Positions 1 to 5,347 of a stretch of DNA of 5,347 bases are shown here, one piece after another (the first letter of the stretch is position 1; the number at the start of each line of letters is the position of its first letter). The notes beneath the pieces were generated by a model. That model did no database searches, had not been told where the DNA came from, and was given only the letters and a program-made list of their open reading frames with translations. This stretch comes from CAYPEK01 sp964409645 (GTDB lineage Bacteria; UBP15; UBA6099): contig CAYPEK010000175.1 of NCBI GenBank assembly GCA_964409645.1, forward strand, positions 1 to 5,347, written 5' to 3'. A program made the position numbers and the translations under genes.

Positions 1-503
1 TGATAGGACGGCTTAAGATGGAGAACGGAGTGGAGGACTGGGTATATGCGACGCAGACGGGCGAGGCGGCGGAGGAGCAGCGGATGACGTGGCCGGACCG
101 TGTTCGATACGGACTGACCGCGGTGAAGGACATCGTCGGGAAGGTGTGGCCGTACGTGCTTGCGGGTATCGCGGTGGGCGCGGGCATCCACGGTTACGTT
201 CCGGAGAATTTCATGGCGTCGATCATGGGAAAGGGCGCATGGTGGTCGGTGCCGTTGGCGGTGCTGGTCGGCGTCCCGATGTACTCGAACGCGGCCGGGA
301 TCATCCCGGTGGTGCAGGCGCTGCTCGAAAAGGGAGCGGCGCTCGGGACGGTTCTCGCGTTCATGATGTCGGTGATCGCGCTGTCGCTGCCGGAGTTCGT
401 GATATTGCGTAAGGTGCTGAAGCCGAAGATGATCGCGGTGTTCGCGGGTGTAGTGGGCGCGGGGATCGTGCTTGTGGGGCTTCTATTCAATATCCTAATA
501 TAA
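1..503 (+). CDS. ArsP/DUF318-family permease, C-terminal part (5' end outside window)
   Basis: This is the C-terminal half of a multi-pass inner-membrane permease of the DUF318/ArsP_1 family. Full members are usually around 300-350 residues with about eight membrane helices, and only about 166 are visible. The frame stays open to the left edge (first whole codon at 3). The first ATG, at 18, has no ribosome binding site, so it is probably internal, near the family's 'VEDWV' segment at 30-44. Visible hallmarks are KVWPYVLAGIAVG followed by IHGYVP, the GVPMYSNAAGIIP motif (about 271-309), LSLPE..ILRKVLKPK, and a final hydrophobic helix ending at the stop. Family members export trivalent organoarsenicals (ArsP of Campylobacter) or other metals. 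Because arsM starts 15 bases downstream, I infer a methylarsenite or related substrate, but Cu/Zn export (SO_0444-type) is a real alternative. Confidence 0.85.
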   Translation, partial: IGRLKMENGVEDWVYATQTGEAAEEQRMTWPDRVRYGLTAVKDIVGKVWPYVLAGIAVGAGIHGYVPENFMASIMGKGAWWSVPLAVLVGVPMYSNAAGIIPVVQALLEKGAALGTVLAFMMSVIALSLPEFVILRKVLKPKMIAVFAGVVGAGIVLVGLLFNILI

Positions 504-505
504 TG

Positions 506-511
506 AGGGAG
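506..511 (+). promoter_or_regulatory. Ribosome binding site of arsM
   Basis: AGGGAG lies 7 bases before the ATG at 519 and just after the permease stop at 501-503. It supports the chosen arsM start and co-translation with the permease. Confidence 0.7.
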
Positions 512-518
512 AAGAAAG

Positions 519-1358
519 ATGTCAAACGGAGAAGAAATTAGGGAGAGTGTCCGGGAGGCGTACGCGGCGGTTGCACGTGGCGAGGGCAATTGCTGCGGGC
601 CGTCATGCAGATGTGGGAGTGCGGCGGAGTTGTCGAAGAAGGCTGGTTATTCCGAAAGTGAAATTAGCACGACGCCGGAGGGGGCGAATCTCGGACTCGG
701 CTGCGGAAACCCTACTGCTATCGCGTCGCTGAAGCCGGGCGAGGTTGTGCTCGACCTCGGGAGCGGGGCGGGTTTCGACTGTTTTCTCGCGGCGGAGCGG
801 GTCGGGCCGGAAGGCAGGGTGATCGGCGTTGACATGACTCCCGATATGTTGGAAAAGGCGAACCGGAATCTGGAAGGCTCCGGGTTCAATAACATAGAAT
901 TCAGGCAGGGATATATCGAGGAGTTGCCGGTTGAGGACAATTCGGTTGATGTCGTGATAAGCAATTGCGTGATAAACCTGTCGCCGGATAAGAATAAGGT
1001 TTTTAGTGAAATATATAGAGTGTTGAAGCCGGGCGGAAGGATGATGGTGTCCGACATCGTGAAGACGCGGCGGTTGCCGGACGCGATAGAGAACGACATG
1101 GCGACGCTCGCGGCGTGCGTGTCCGGCGCGCTGATGGAGGAGGAATATTTCGGCGCGATCGAGTCGGCGGGGCTGGCCGGTGCGAAGGCGATTTCGAAGC
1201 AGGATTACGGGGCCGCGTTGACGGAGTCACCGGGTCCGGTGAGCGATCTGATAAGGAGCGCGGTTCCGGGAGGCGATTTCAGCGGATACATTGCGAGCGT
1301 GAGCGTGTCGGCGGTGAAGTCGGGCGCAGACGGGTGTGACTGCGGATGCAGTTGCTGA
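519..1358 (+). CDS. arsM: Arsenite S-adenosylmethionine methyltransferase ArsM
   Basis: This cytosolic enzyme methylates As(III) to mono-, di- and trimethyl arsenicals using SAM and thiols. At 279 residues it has the normal bacterial length. The class I methyltransferase core is clear: VLDLGSGAGFD (77-87) is the SAM-binding motif I, with the acidic motif II GVDMTPDML at 103-111. The arsenic-binding cysteines expected of the family are visible as Cys62 (GLGCGNP), Cys150 (ISNCVINL) and Cys200 (AACVSG). The N-terminal CCGPSCRC (25-32) carries four more cysteines. The C-terminus is unusual in ending CDCGCSC, four cysteines in seven residues, possibly an extra metalloid-binding tail. It sits between a permease and acr3, which fits coupled methylation and export. 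The identification is firm; which methylated product dominates cannot be read from sequence. Confidence 0.96.
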   Translation: MSNGEEIRESVREAYAAVARGEGNCCGPSCRCGSAAELSKKAGYSESEISTTPEGANLGLGCGNPTAIASLKPGEVVLDLGSGAGFDCFLAAERVGPEGRVIGVDMTPDMLEKANRNLEGSGFNNIEFRQGYIEELPVEDNSVDVVISNCVINLSPDKNKVFSEIYRVLKPGGRMMVSDIVKTRRLPDAIENDMATLAACVSGALMEEEYFGAIESAGLAGAKAISKQDYGAALTESPGPVSDLIRSAVPGGDFSGYIASVSVSAVKSGADGCDCGCSC

Positions 1359-1366
1359 AAAGCACA

Positions 1367-1383
1367 GCCGCGTGCGGCGCGGC
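1367..1383 (+). other. Intercistronic GC stem-loop before acr3
   Basis: GCCGCG (1367-1372) pairs perfectly with CGCGGC (1378-1383) around a 5-base loop. It lies between the arsM stop and the acr3 ribosome binding site, only two bases from the latter. No T-run follows, so it is not a classical terminator. It might affect acr3 translation or mRNA processing, but in GC-rich DNA it could be chance. Confidence 0.35.
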
Positions 1384-1385
1384 GC

Positions 1386-1394
1386 AGGGGAGGA
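1386..1394 (+). promoter_or_regulatory. Ribosome binding site that decides the acr3 start
   Basis: AGGGGAGGA is a strong Shine-Dalgarno sequence 4 bases before the ATG at 1399. The in-frame ATG at 1336 lies inside arsM and would add 21 charged residues foreign to the family. Confidence 0.75.
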
Positions 1395-1398
1395 TTTG

Positions 1399-2475
1399 AT
1401 GAAGAGGCTTTCTTTTCTCGACCGGTATCTGACGCTGTGGATATTTCTCGCGATGGCGCTCGGGGTTGGCGCGGGTTACTTCAGCGACGGGTGGGTGAAG
1501 TTCATAACGCAACCCGCGTTCCAGAGGGGCACAACCAACCTGCCGATCGCCGCGGGGCTGATATTGATGATGTTCCCGCCGCTTGCGAAGGTCAGGTATG
1601 AGGAACTCGGAAAGGTGTTCCGAAACGTGAAGGTTCTCGCGCTGTCGCTCGTGCAGAACTGGGTGATCGGGCCGGTGCTGATGTTTGTGCTGGCGGTTGT
1701 GTTTCTGCGCGGATATCCGGAGTACATGGTGGGGCTGATAATGATCGGTCTCGCGCGCTGCATCGCGATGGTGATTGTGTGGAACGATCTCGCGGACGGC
1801 GACACGGAATATTGCGCGGGGCTTGTTGCGTTCAATTCGATCTTTCAGGTGCTTTTCTTTTCGGTTTACGCGTATGTGTTCATAAAAGTGCTGCCCGTGT
1901 GGTTCGGGCTCGAAGATACGGTGCGCGGGATCAATCTGGAAAAGATAACCATCGCGGAGATCGCGAAGAGCGTGTTCATCTATCTCGGAATCCCGTTCAT
2001 AGCGGGGATCGGGACGCGGTTCACGCTGATAAAACTGAAGAACAAGGAATGGTATCACAGTGTGTTCGTGCCGAAGATCGGGCCGATCACGCTTGTTGCG
2101 CTGCTGTTCACTATCGTTGTGATGTTTTCGCTGAAAGGCGAATATATTGTTAAGATACCGCTGGATGTGGTGCGCATCGCCGTGCCGCTGCTGATATATT
2201 TCCTCGTGATGTTTCTGGTGACGTTTTTCATGAGCAAAAAGTTCGGCGCGACGTACGGGCAGTCGGCGACGCTGTCGTTCACTGCGGCGAGCAACAATTT
2301 CGAACTGGCGATCGCGGTGGCGGTCGCCGTGTTCACGATCAAGTCGGGCGCGGCGTTCGCGGCTGTGATCGGGCCGCTGGTCGAGGTGCCGGTGCTGATC
2401 GCGCTCGTGAATGTAGCGCTGAAGTTCAGGGATAAATACTTCAGCGGCGAAATGAAGGAATCCGTCGCTCATTGA
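1399..2475 (+). CDS. acr3: Arsenite efflux permease Acr3
   Basis: This inner-membrane transporter extrudes arsenite using the proton motive force. At 358 residues with about ten hydrophobic segments it matches Acr3 (BART superfamily) in size and layout. The N-terminus MKRLSFLDRYLTLWIFLAM is typical. The essential cysteine is present as Cys121 in GLARCIAMVIVWN, and the conserved glutamate as Glu302 in AASNNFELAIAVAVAVF. The family stretches LPIAAGLILMMFPPLAKVRYEEL (about 48-70) and FGATYGQSATLSFTAASNNFE (about 282-302) are intact. It lies 40 bases after arsM, so the pair is probably co-transcribed, and it would remove arsenite that ArsM has not methylated. The frame is uninterrupted and I see no missing key residue. 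Confidence 0.96.
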   Translation: MKRLSFLDRYLTLWIFLAMALGVGAGYFSDGWVKFITQPAFQRGTTNLPIAAGLILMMFPPLAKVRYEELGKVFRNVKVLALSLVQNWVIGPVLMFVLAVVFLRGYPEYMVGLIMIGLARCIAMVIVWNDLADGDTEYCAGLVAFNSIFQVLFFSVYAYVFIKVLPVWFGLEDTVRGINLEKITIAEIAKSVFIYLGIPFIAGIGTRFTLIKLKNKEWYHSVFVPKIGPITLVALLFTIVVMFSLKGEYIVKIPLDVVRIAVPLLIYFLVMFLVTFFMSKKFGATYGQSATLSFTAASNNFELAIAVAVAVFTIKSGAAFAAVIGPLVEVPVLIALVNVALKFRDKYFSGEMKESVAH

Positions 2476-2516
2476 GGCGGCGATGAAACGCTTGGCGGGT
2501 TGTGCGGGACGGTCGA

Positions 2517-3809
2517 ATGGAAAAGGGAAAAGATAAGATAGCGGGACGGATTAAGTTGCGTCGGGGCAACGGCGGGGCGGCTGATCTCCAGCGGATCAAC
2601 ATCCGGCTGACGGAGGATCAGGCGCGGCGCTGGAACCCTGCGCGCGAGACGGAATTCATCGCGGAGGAAACCCCGGAGGGCCTGCTGCTGCGGCCTCTGT
2701 CGCCGCCGCTGACGAAGGTTTATGTCGAACCGACGTCGAGGTGCAACCTTGCGTGCAAAACCTGCATGAGGAAGTCGTGGGACGAGCAGCCGGGGGAGAT
2801 GGCGGCGGAGACGTACGAGCGGTTTCTGCGCGGGCTGAGGGGTATCTCCACGGTTCACACGGTTGCGTTTTGGGGATTCGGCGAGCCGCTTCTGCATCCG
2901 AATATCTTGGGGATGATCGGCGCGGCGTCGCGGCAGGGATATGAGACCGAGCTGATAACGAACGGGCTGCTGCTGAATGCGGAGATTTCCGCCGGACTTG
3001 TGGAGGCGGGGCTCGACAGGCTTGTGGTTTCGCTGGACGGGACGACGCCGGAGACGTACTCGAAGGTGCGGGACGGCGCGTCGTTCGAGACGGTGATGAG
3101 CAATATGGAGGGGCTTCGGCGCGCGAAGGCGGCGCGGCACGGACGCAAACCGTCGATCGGGGTTGAGTTTGTGTTGATGAAAAGCAATCTCGCCGATCTG
3201 GAAGGGCTCATGCCGGTTGCGAGGAGGATGGAGGCGGACCTTATCGTCCTGACGAACGTGTTGCCGTACTCGGATGAGATGAAGGACGAGATAATTTACT
3301 GGCTCGCGGCATCGGGAATTTATCCGTCGCCGAGAACTAAATGGAATCCGGAGATCAGGCTGCCGCGGTTCGACGCGCGGCCCGAGACGATGAAGCATCT
3401 CGGCGAGATAATACGGCACAGAAATTCAGGGGGGCATCCGCCGGAATGGGGCCCGCAGCCGGAGGGAAGTTGCCCGTTTGTGCGGCGCGGCGAGGCGGCG
3501 GTGTCGTGGGACGGCAAGGTGAGTCCGTGCATTGCGCTGATGCACAGTTACAAGTGTTACGTGCTCGGGCGCGAGAAGGAAATACGCCGCTATACGGTTG
3601 GCGATATCGCGACCGAAACGATGGACGTTATCTGGAAGCGTGACGAGTACCGGAGTTTCAGGGAGCGGGTGATCGAGTTCGATTTTTCGCCCTGCGTGGG
3701 ATGCGGCGGCTGCGAACTGTCCGAGAAGAACGACGAGGACTGTGTGGGGAATCCGTTCCCGACGTGCGGTGACTGCCTGTGGGCCAAGGGCGTGATTTTG
3801 TGCCCGTGA
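2517..3809 (+). CDS. Radical SAM protein with C-terminal SPASM-type cysteine cluster
   Basis: This is a predicted cytosolic iron-sulfur enzyme of 430 residues from the ATG at 2517. A GTG at 2502 would add five residues; neither start has a convincing ribosome binding site. Residues about 28-60 (INIRLTEDQ to EETPEGLLLRP) look like a small beta-rich N-terminal module, perhaps AbrB-hairpin-like. The radical SAM core begins with Cys76-x3-Cys80-x2-Cys83 (RCNLACKTCMRKSWDE), then GFGEP (120-124), ITNG (147-150) and VSLDG (171-175). The C-terminal part has Cys319-x13-Gly-x4-Cys338, the opening SPASM signature, then cysteines 393, 396, 399, 409, 417, 420 and 429, enough for auxiliary Fe-S clusters. 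SPASM proteins often mature peptides or enzymes; resemblance to tungsten-enzyme maturases is possible but unproven. It does not look like the shorter arsenosugar enzyme ArsS. Its substrate is unknown; the position after acr3 suggests an arsenic-linked role. Confidence 0.88.
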   Translation: MEKGKDKIAGRIKLRRGNGGAADLQRINIRLTEDQARRWNPARETEFIAEETPEGLLLRPLSPPLTKVYVEPTSRCNLACKTCMRKSWDEQPGEMAAETYERFLRGLRGISTVHTVAFWGFGEPLLHPNILGMIGAASRQGYETELITNGLLLNAEISAGLVEAGLDRLVVSLDGTTPETYSKVRDGASFETVMSNMEGLRRAKAARHGRKPSIGVEFVLMKSNLADLEGLMPVARRMEADLIVLTNVLPYSDEMKDEIIYWLAASGIYPSPRTKWNPEIRLPRFDARPETMKHLGEIIRHRNSGGHPPEWGPQPEGSCPFVRRGEAAVSWDGKVSPCIALMHSYKCYVLGREKEIRRYTVGDIATETMDVIWKRDEYRSFRERVIEFDFSPCVGCGGCELSEKNDEDCVGNPFPTCGDCLWAKGVILCP

Positions 3810-3817
3810 GAAAAGCA

Positions 3818-3942
3818 GTAGCGAGTAGCCAGTAGCGAGGATAGAGGGAAAGAAAAACGGTAGATAGTAAGGTGGTAGAATAGTAGATAGGAAAAAGACG
3901 AAAAGCAAAACAATAAAAACGGTAGCTGGTAGATAGTAGATG
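3818..3942 (+). repeat. Clustered 7-base repeats GTAGNNN with A-rich linkers
   Basis: GTAG-headed heptamers occur in three clusters. The first is GTAGCGA, GTAGCCA, GTAGCGA, starting at 3818, 3825 and 3832. The second begins GTAGATA at 3860 and is looser, with units near 3867, 3875 and 3883. The third is GTAGCTG, GTAGATA, GTAGATG, starting at 3922, 3929 and 3936. Linkers between clusters are A/G-rich, and the 11-mer AAAAACGGTAG leads both the second (3853-3863) and third (3915-3925) clusters, 62 bases apart. No spacers of CRISPR type exist. The function is unknown. Confidence 0.7.
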
Positions 3943-4045
3943 GGGAAAGACAAAAAAAATAGAATATAGCGAAGGGCAAAAATAGAAAAATTCGGGCCGC
4001 GCGGGTGAACGGGCGGTCGATGCAAAAATATGAAGCAGAAATATG

Positions 4046-4051
4046 AGGAGG
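4046..4051 (+). promoter_or_regulatory. Ribosome binding site that decides the thioredoxin-fold gene start
   Basis: A perfect AGGAGG sits 6 bases before the ATG at 4058. The in-frame ATG at 4043 would place this element inside the coding region as Arg-Arg, so 4058 is the better start. Confidence 0.85.
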
Positions 4052-4057
4052 CAAGAG

Positions 4058-4288
4058 ATGGATATTAAAGTTCTTGGAAGCGGATGCGCGAAGTGCAAGA
4101 AGCTGACGGAAAATGCGGAGAAGGCGGTCAGCGAATCCGGCGTCGCCGCGCAGGTGGTCAAAGTGACCGACATGCAGGAGATCATGAAACACGGTGTGAT
4201 GTCCACGCCGGCGCTTGTCGTGGACGGCAAGGTGAAATCGACCGGTAAAGTTTTGACAGTCGGCGAAATCAAGGAATTGCTGAAATAA
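4058..4288 (+). CDS. Small thioredoxin-fold redox protein (redox-active disulfide protein 2 type), ArsE candidate
   Basis: This 76-residue protein has the minimal thioredoxin fold of the MTH895-like small disulfide proteins. It starts MDIKVLGSGCAKC, with the redox pair Cys10-x2-Cys13 after the first beta strand. The expected cis-proline is Pro51 in MSTPALVVDGKV, and the chain ends with the usual GEIKELL helix. There is no signal peptide, so it should act in the cytosol as a thiol donor or metal-binding partner. Family members are often encoded near DUF318 permeases, and one such permease lies at the start of this window. It lies 62 bases before arsF, the place expected for ArsE of an arsEFG set. 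I do not recall the ArsE sequence well enough to assign the symbol. Confidence 0.88.
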   Translation: MDIKVLGSGCAKCKKLTENAEKAVSESGVAAQVVKVTDMQEIMKHGVMSTPALVVDGKVKSTGKVLTVGEIKELLK

Positions 4289-4323
4289 GACGATCGTCGT
4301 GTAGAGGCGCATATGGAAGTTTA

Positions 4324-4336
4324 CGGGCAGCGCCCG
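4324..4336 (+). other. Short stem-loop in the arsF leader
   Basis: CGGGC (4324-4328) pairs perfectly with GCCCG (4332-4336) across a 3-base loop. It ends just before the AAAGGAAA ribosome binding site (4338-4345) of the next gene. No T-run follows, so it is not a terminator. A modest effect on initiation is possible, and chance is also plausible. Confidence 0.3.
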
Positions 4337-4350
4337 GAAAGGAAATCGGA

Positions 4351-4878
4351 ATGAAGCGGAAACGGAACAGAACGTTTTTTGCATTTACTGTGGTGTTGTG
4401 TGCCGCCGTGTTGTGTTTGATCTCGGCGGGTGTGTTTGCCGCTAAGGATGAGAAAGAGAAACCCGCGGCAACTGTTAAGGAGGCGCCTAAACAGAATGCC
4501 GACAGAGTGGTGGCGTACTATTTCCACGGCAAGTTCAGATGCACGAAGTGCAAGATGATCGAGTCGTATTCGGACGAGGCGATCAAGTCCGGTTTTGCCG
4601 GTGAGATTAAGTCCGGCGCGTTGGAATGGAAGGTCGTGAATGTCGAGGATAAGGGGAACGAGCATTTCATCAATGATTATAAGCTGTACACGAAATCGTT
4701 GGTGCTTGTGCGGATGAAGGACGGAAAGCAGGCGGAATGGAAGAACCTCGAAAAGGTGTGGGATTTGCTGGGCGACAAAGAGGCGTTTGAAAAATATGTA
4801 AAGGAAGAAACAACCAATTATCTTAAGGCGGCGAAAGAAGACGGGAAGAAAAAGGATAAAAAGAAGGCGGCGAAATGA
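4351..4878 (+). CDS. arsF: Exported thioredoxin-like protein, ArsF family (nitro-arsenical reductase subunit)
   Basis: This 175-residue protein starts with a signal peptide: basic MKRKRNR, a hydrophobic stretch about 9-28, then likely cleavage after VFA near residue 30. No good lipobox is seen. The mature domain has the ArsF-family pattern YYFHGKFRCTKCKMIESYSDEAI, with the redox pair Cys64-x2-Cys67. It continues through LEWKVVNVED, NEHFINDYKLYTKSLVLV and EWKNLEKVWDLLGDKEAFEKYVKEE. The C-terminal tail is very lysine-rich (about 163-175). In Shewanella, ArsE and ArsF together reduce nitroaryl arsenicals to aminoaryl forms that ArsG exports. Here arsG overlaps directly downstream, supporting the assignment. 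Activity on nitroarsenicals is inferred from the family; a thiol-redox role is the cautious reading. Confidence 0.85.
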   Translation: MKRKRNRTFFAFTVVLCAAVLCLISAGVFAAKDEKEKPAATVKEAPKQNADRVVAYYFHGKFRCTKCKMIESYSDEAIKSGFAGEIKSGALEWKVVNVEDKGNEHFINDYKLYTKSLVLVRMKDGKQAEWKNLEKVWDLLGDKEAFEKYVKEETTNYLKAAKEDGKKKDKKKAAK

Positions 4879-5347
4879 CTGAATCGTTTGCCGCGGGAGC
4901 GGCCGCGGCGTTGTGGCTCGGCATCCTGACGTCGATAAGCCCGTGTCCGATGACGACGAATATTGCGGCGGTATCTTTCATTGGGAAAAACGTCGGGAAA
5001 ACGGGCAGAGTTCTCACATCGGGCGCGGCATATACGACGGGGCGGGCGATTGCATATTCGTTTTTGGGCGCGCTGATTGTGGCCGGAATTCTTTCGGTTC
5101 CCGGGGTGTCGTTTTTTCTTCAGAGGTACATGCACAAGTTGTTGGGGCCGGCGCTGGTCGTTTCGGGCATTCTCATCCTCGGAATCATACCGTTGAAAAT
5201 CGGAATATCGTTCGACGCTGAAAAGATAGGAAGGCGCGCGGAGCGGGGCGGGCTTTTAAGCGCGGCGCTGTTGGGGCTTGTTTTCGCGCTTGCGTTCTGT
5301 CCCGTTTCGGCGGCGATTTTTTTCGGCAGTCTTATCCCGTTGTCGCT
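4875..5347 (+). CDS. arsG: ArsG-family aromatic arsenical efflux permease, N-terminal part (3' end outside window)
   Basis: The ATG at 4875 overlaps the arsF stop as ATGA, so translation is probably coupled. AAGGCGG at 4864-4870 serves as ribosome binding site. The frame is open to the right edge, giving 157 residues of a membrane protein. Hydrophobic segments lie about 8-36, 51-73, 88-107 and 127-150. The first holds SISPCPMTTN (Cys24) and the fourth AFCPVSAAIFFG (Cys142). This is the layout of the CcdA/DsbD transmembrane family, whose two redox cysteines sit in helices 1 and 4. ArsG proteins export trivalent aminoaryl arsenicals. The alternative is a general cytochrome-biogenesis-type thiol-disulfide carrier, but the arsF neighbour favours ArsG. 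Confidence 0.85.
   Translation, partial: MTESFAAGAAAALWLGILTSISPCPMTTNIAAVSFIGKNVGKTGRVLTSGAAYTTGRAIAYSFLGALIVAGILSVPGVSFFLQRYMHKLLGPALVVSGILILGIIPLKIGISFDAEKIGRRAERGGLLSAALLGLVFALAFCPVSAAIFFGSLIPLS

Larger units (their letters stand above)
3810..4057 (+). other. Purine-rich non-coding spacer between the two gene groups
   Basis: This is the only sizeable gap in the window. From 3811 to 3990 only 37 of 180 bases are pyrimidines on the + strand, unlike the flanking genes. Frequent TAG triplets close forward frames. Reverse frames run through it only because the complement lacks stops, and their products are low-complexity. The last part (3994-4020) becomes GC-rich again, with a possible 6-bp stem of 3995-4000 with 4013-4018. 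I see no convincing -35/-10 pair and no hairpin followed by a T-run, so whether transcription restarts here is undecided. Confidence 0.75.

Noticed and set aside
1336..1398. Upstream ATG extension of acr3
   Set aside because: It begins inside arsM, lacks family similarity and bypasses the strong AGGGGAGGA site before the ATG at 1399.
1279..2472. Long reverse-strand open frame (397 codons) opposite acr3
   Set aside because: It is the complement of a clear Acr3 gene; its product is dominated by His, Arg, Glu and Gln with no domain, as expected from antisense of GC-rich membrane-protein codons.
3818..3942. CRISPR array
   Set aside because: Units are only 7 bases, with no unique spacers of constant length and no cas genes nearby.
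4043..4057. Upstream ATG for the thioredoxin-fold gene
   Set aside because: It would translate the AGGAGG ribosome binding site itself; the family's first beta strand starts at the ATG at 4058.
3810..4057. Rho-independent terminator or clear promoter in the spacer
   Set aside because: No hairpin with a following T-run exists on the + strand, and no -35/-10 pair with proper spacing stands out; TAGAAT near 3960 has no partner.
4289..4298. Perfect palindrome GACGATCGTC after the thioredoxin-fold gene
   Set aside because: It is only 10 bases with no loop and no second copy in the window, so it is too short to call an operator.
2469..4384. Several reverse-strand open frames opposite the radical SAM gene and the spacer
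   Set aside because: They lie opposite well-supported forward genes or run through the purine-rich spacer, whose complement simply lacks stops. The products are low-complexity Phe/Ser/Leu/Tyr stretches.

Overview
The window is one arsenic-handling gene island. All eight genes are on the + strand and mostly tightly spaced. Both ends are cut: the first gene has lost its start and the last its end. Coding DNA is GC-rich with many GCG and CGG codons. The organism is a bacterium I cannot place to phylum. A radical SAM enzyme and several thiol-redox proteins would suit an anaerobic or low-oxygen life, but that is inference.

Region 1 (about 1-3809) looks like one transcription unit. It encodes the C-terminal part of an ArsP/DUF318-type permease, the arsenite S-adenosylmethionine methyltransferase ArsM, the arsenite efflux permease Acr3, and a radical SAM protein with a C-terminal SPASM-type cysteine cluster. 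Gaps are 15, 40 and about 41 bases. ArsM would methylate As(III), Acr3 would export As(III), and the permease could export methylated trivalent products. The role of the radical SAM protein is unknown.

Region 2 (3810-4057) is a 248-base non-coding spacer. It is strongly purine-biased and carries clusters of a GTAG-headed 7-base repeat. It separates the two gene groups and may hold a promoter, though none is clear.

Region 3 (4058-5347) encodes a 76-residue thioredoxin-fold protein (CAKC), an exported thioredoxin-like protein of the ArsF family (CTKC), and the N-terminal 157 residues of an ArsG-type membrane protein. The start of arsG overlaps the arsF stop as ATGA. The pattern resembles the arsEFG nitro-aryl-arsenical reduction and efflux genes known from Shewanella. 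The cysteines suggest a possible thiol relay across the membrane: cytosolic CxxC protein, paired membrane cysteines in ArsG, then exported ArsF.

Overall the island appears to cover inorganic arsenic (Acr3), methylarsenicals (ArsM and the permease) and possibly aromatic arsenicals (ArsF/ArsG). No ArsR-type regulator or arsenate reductase is visible; they may lie outside the window.
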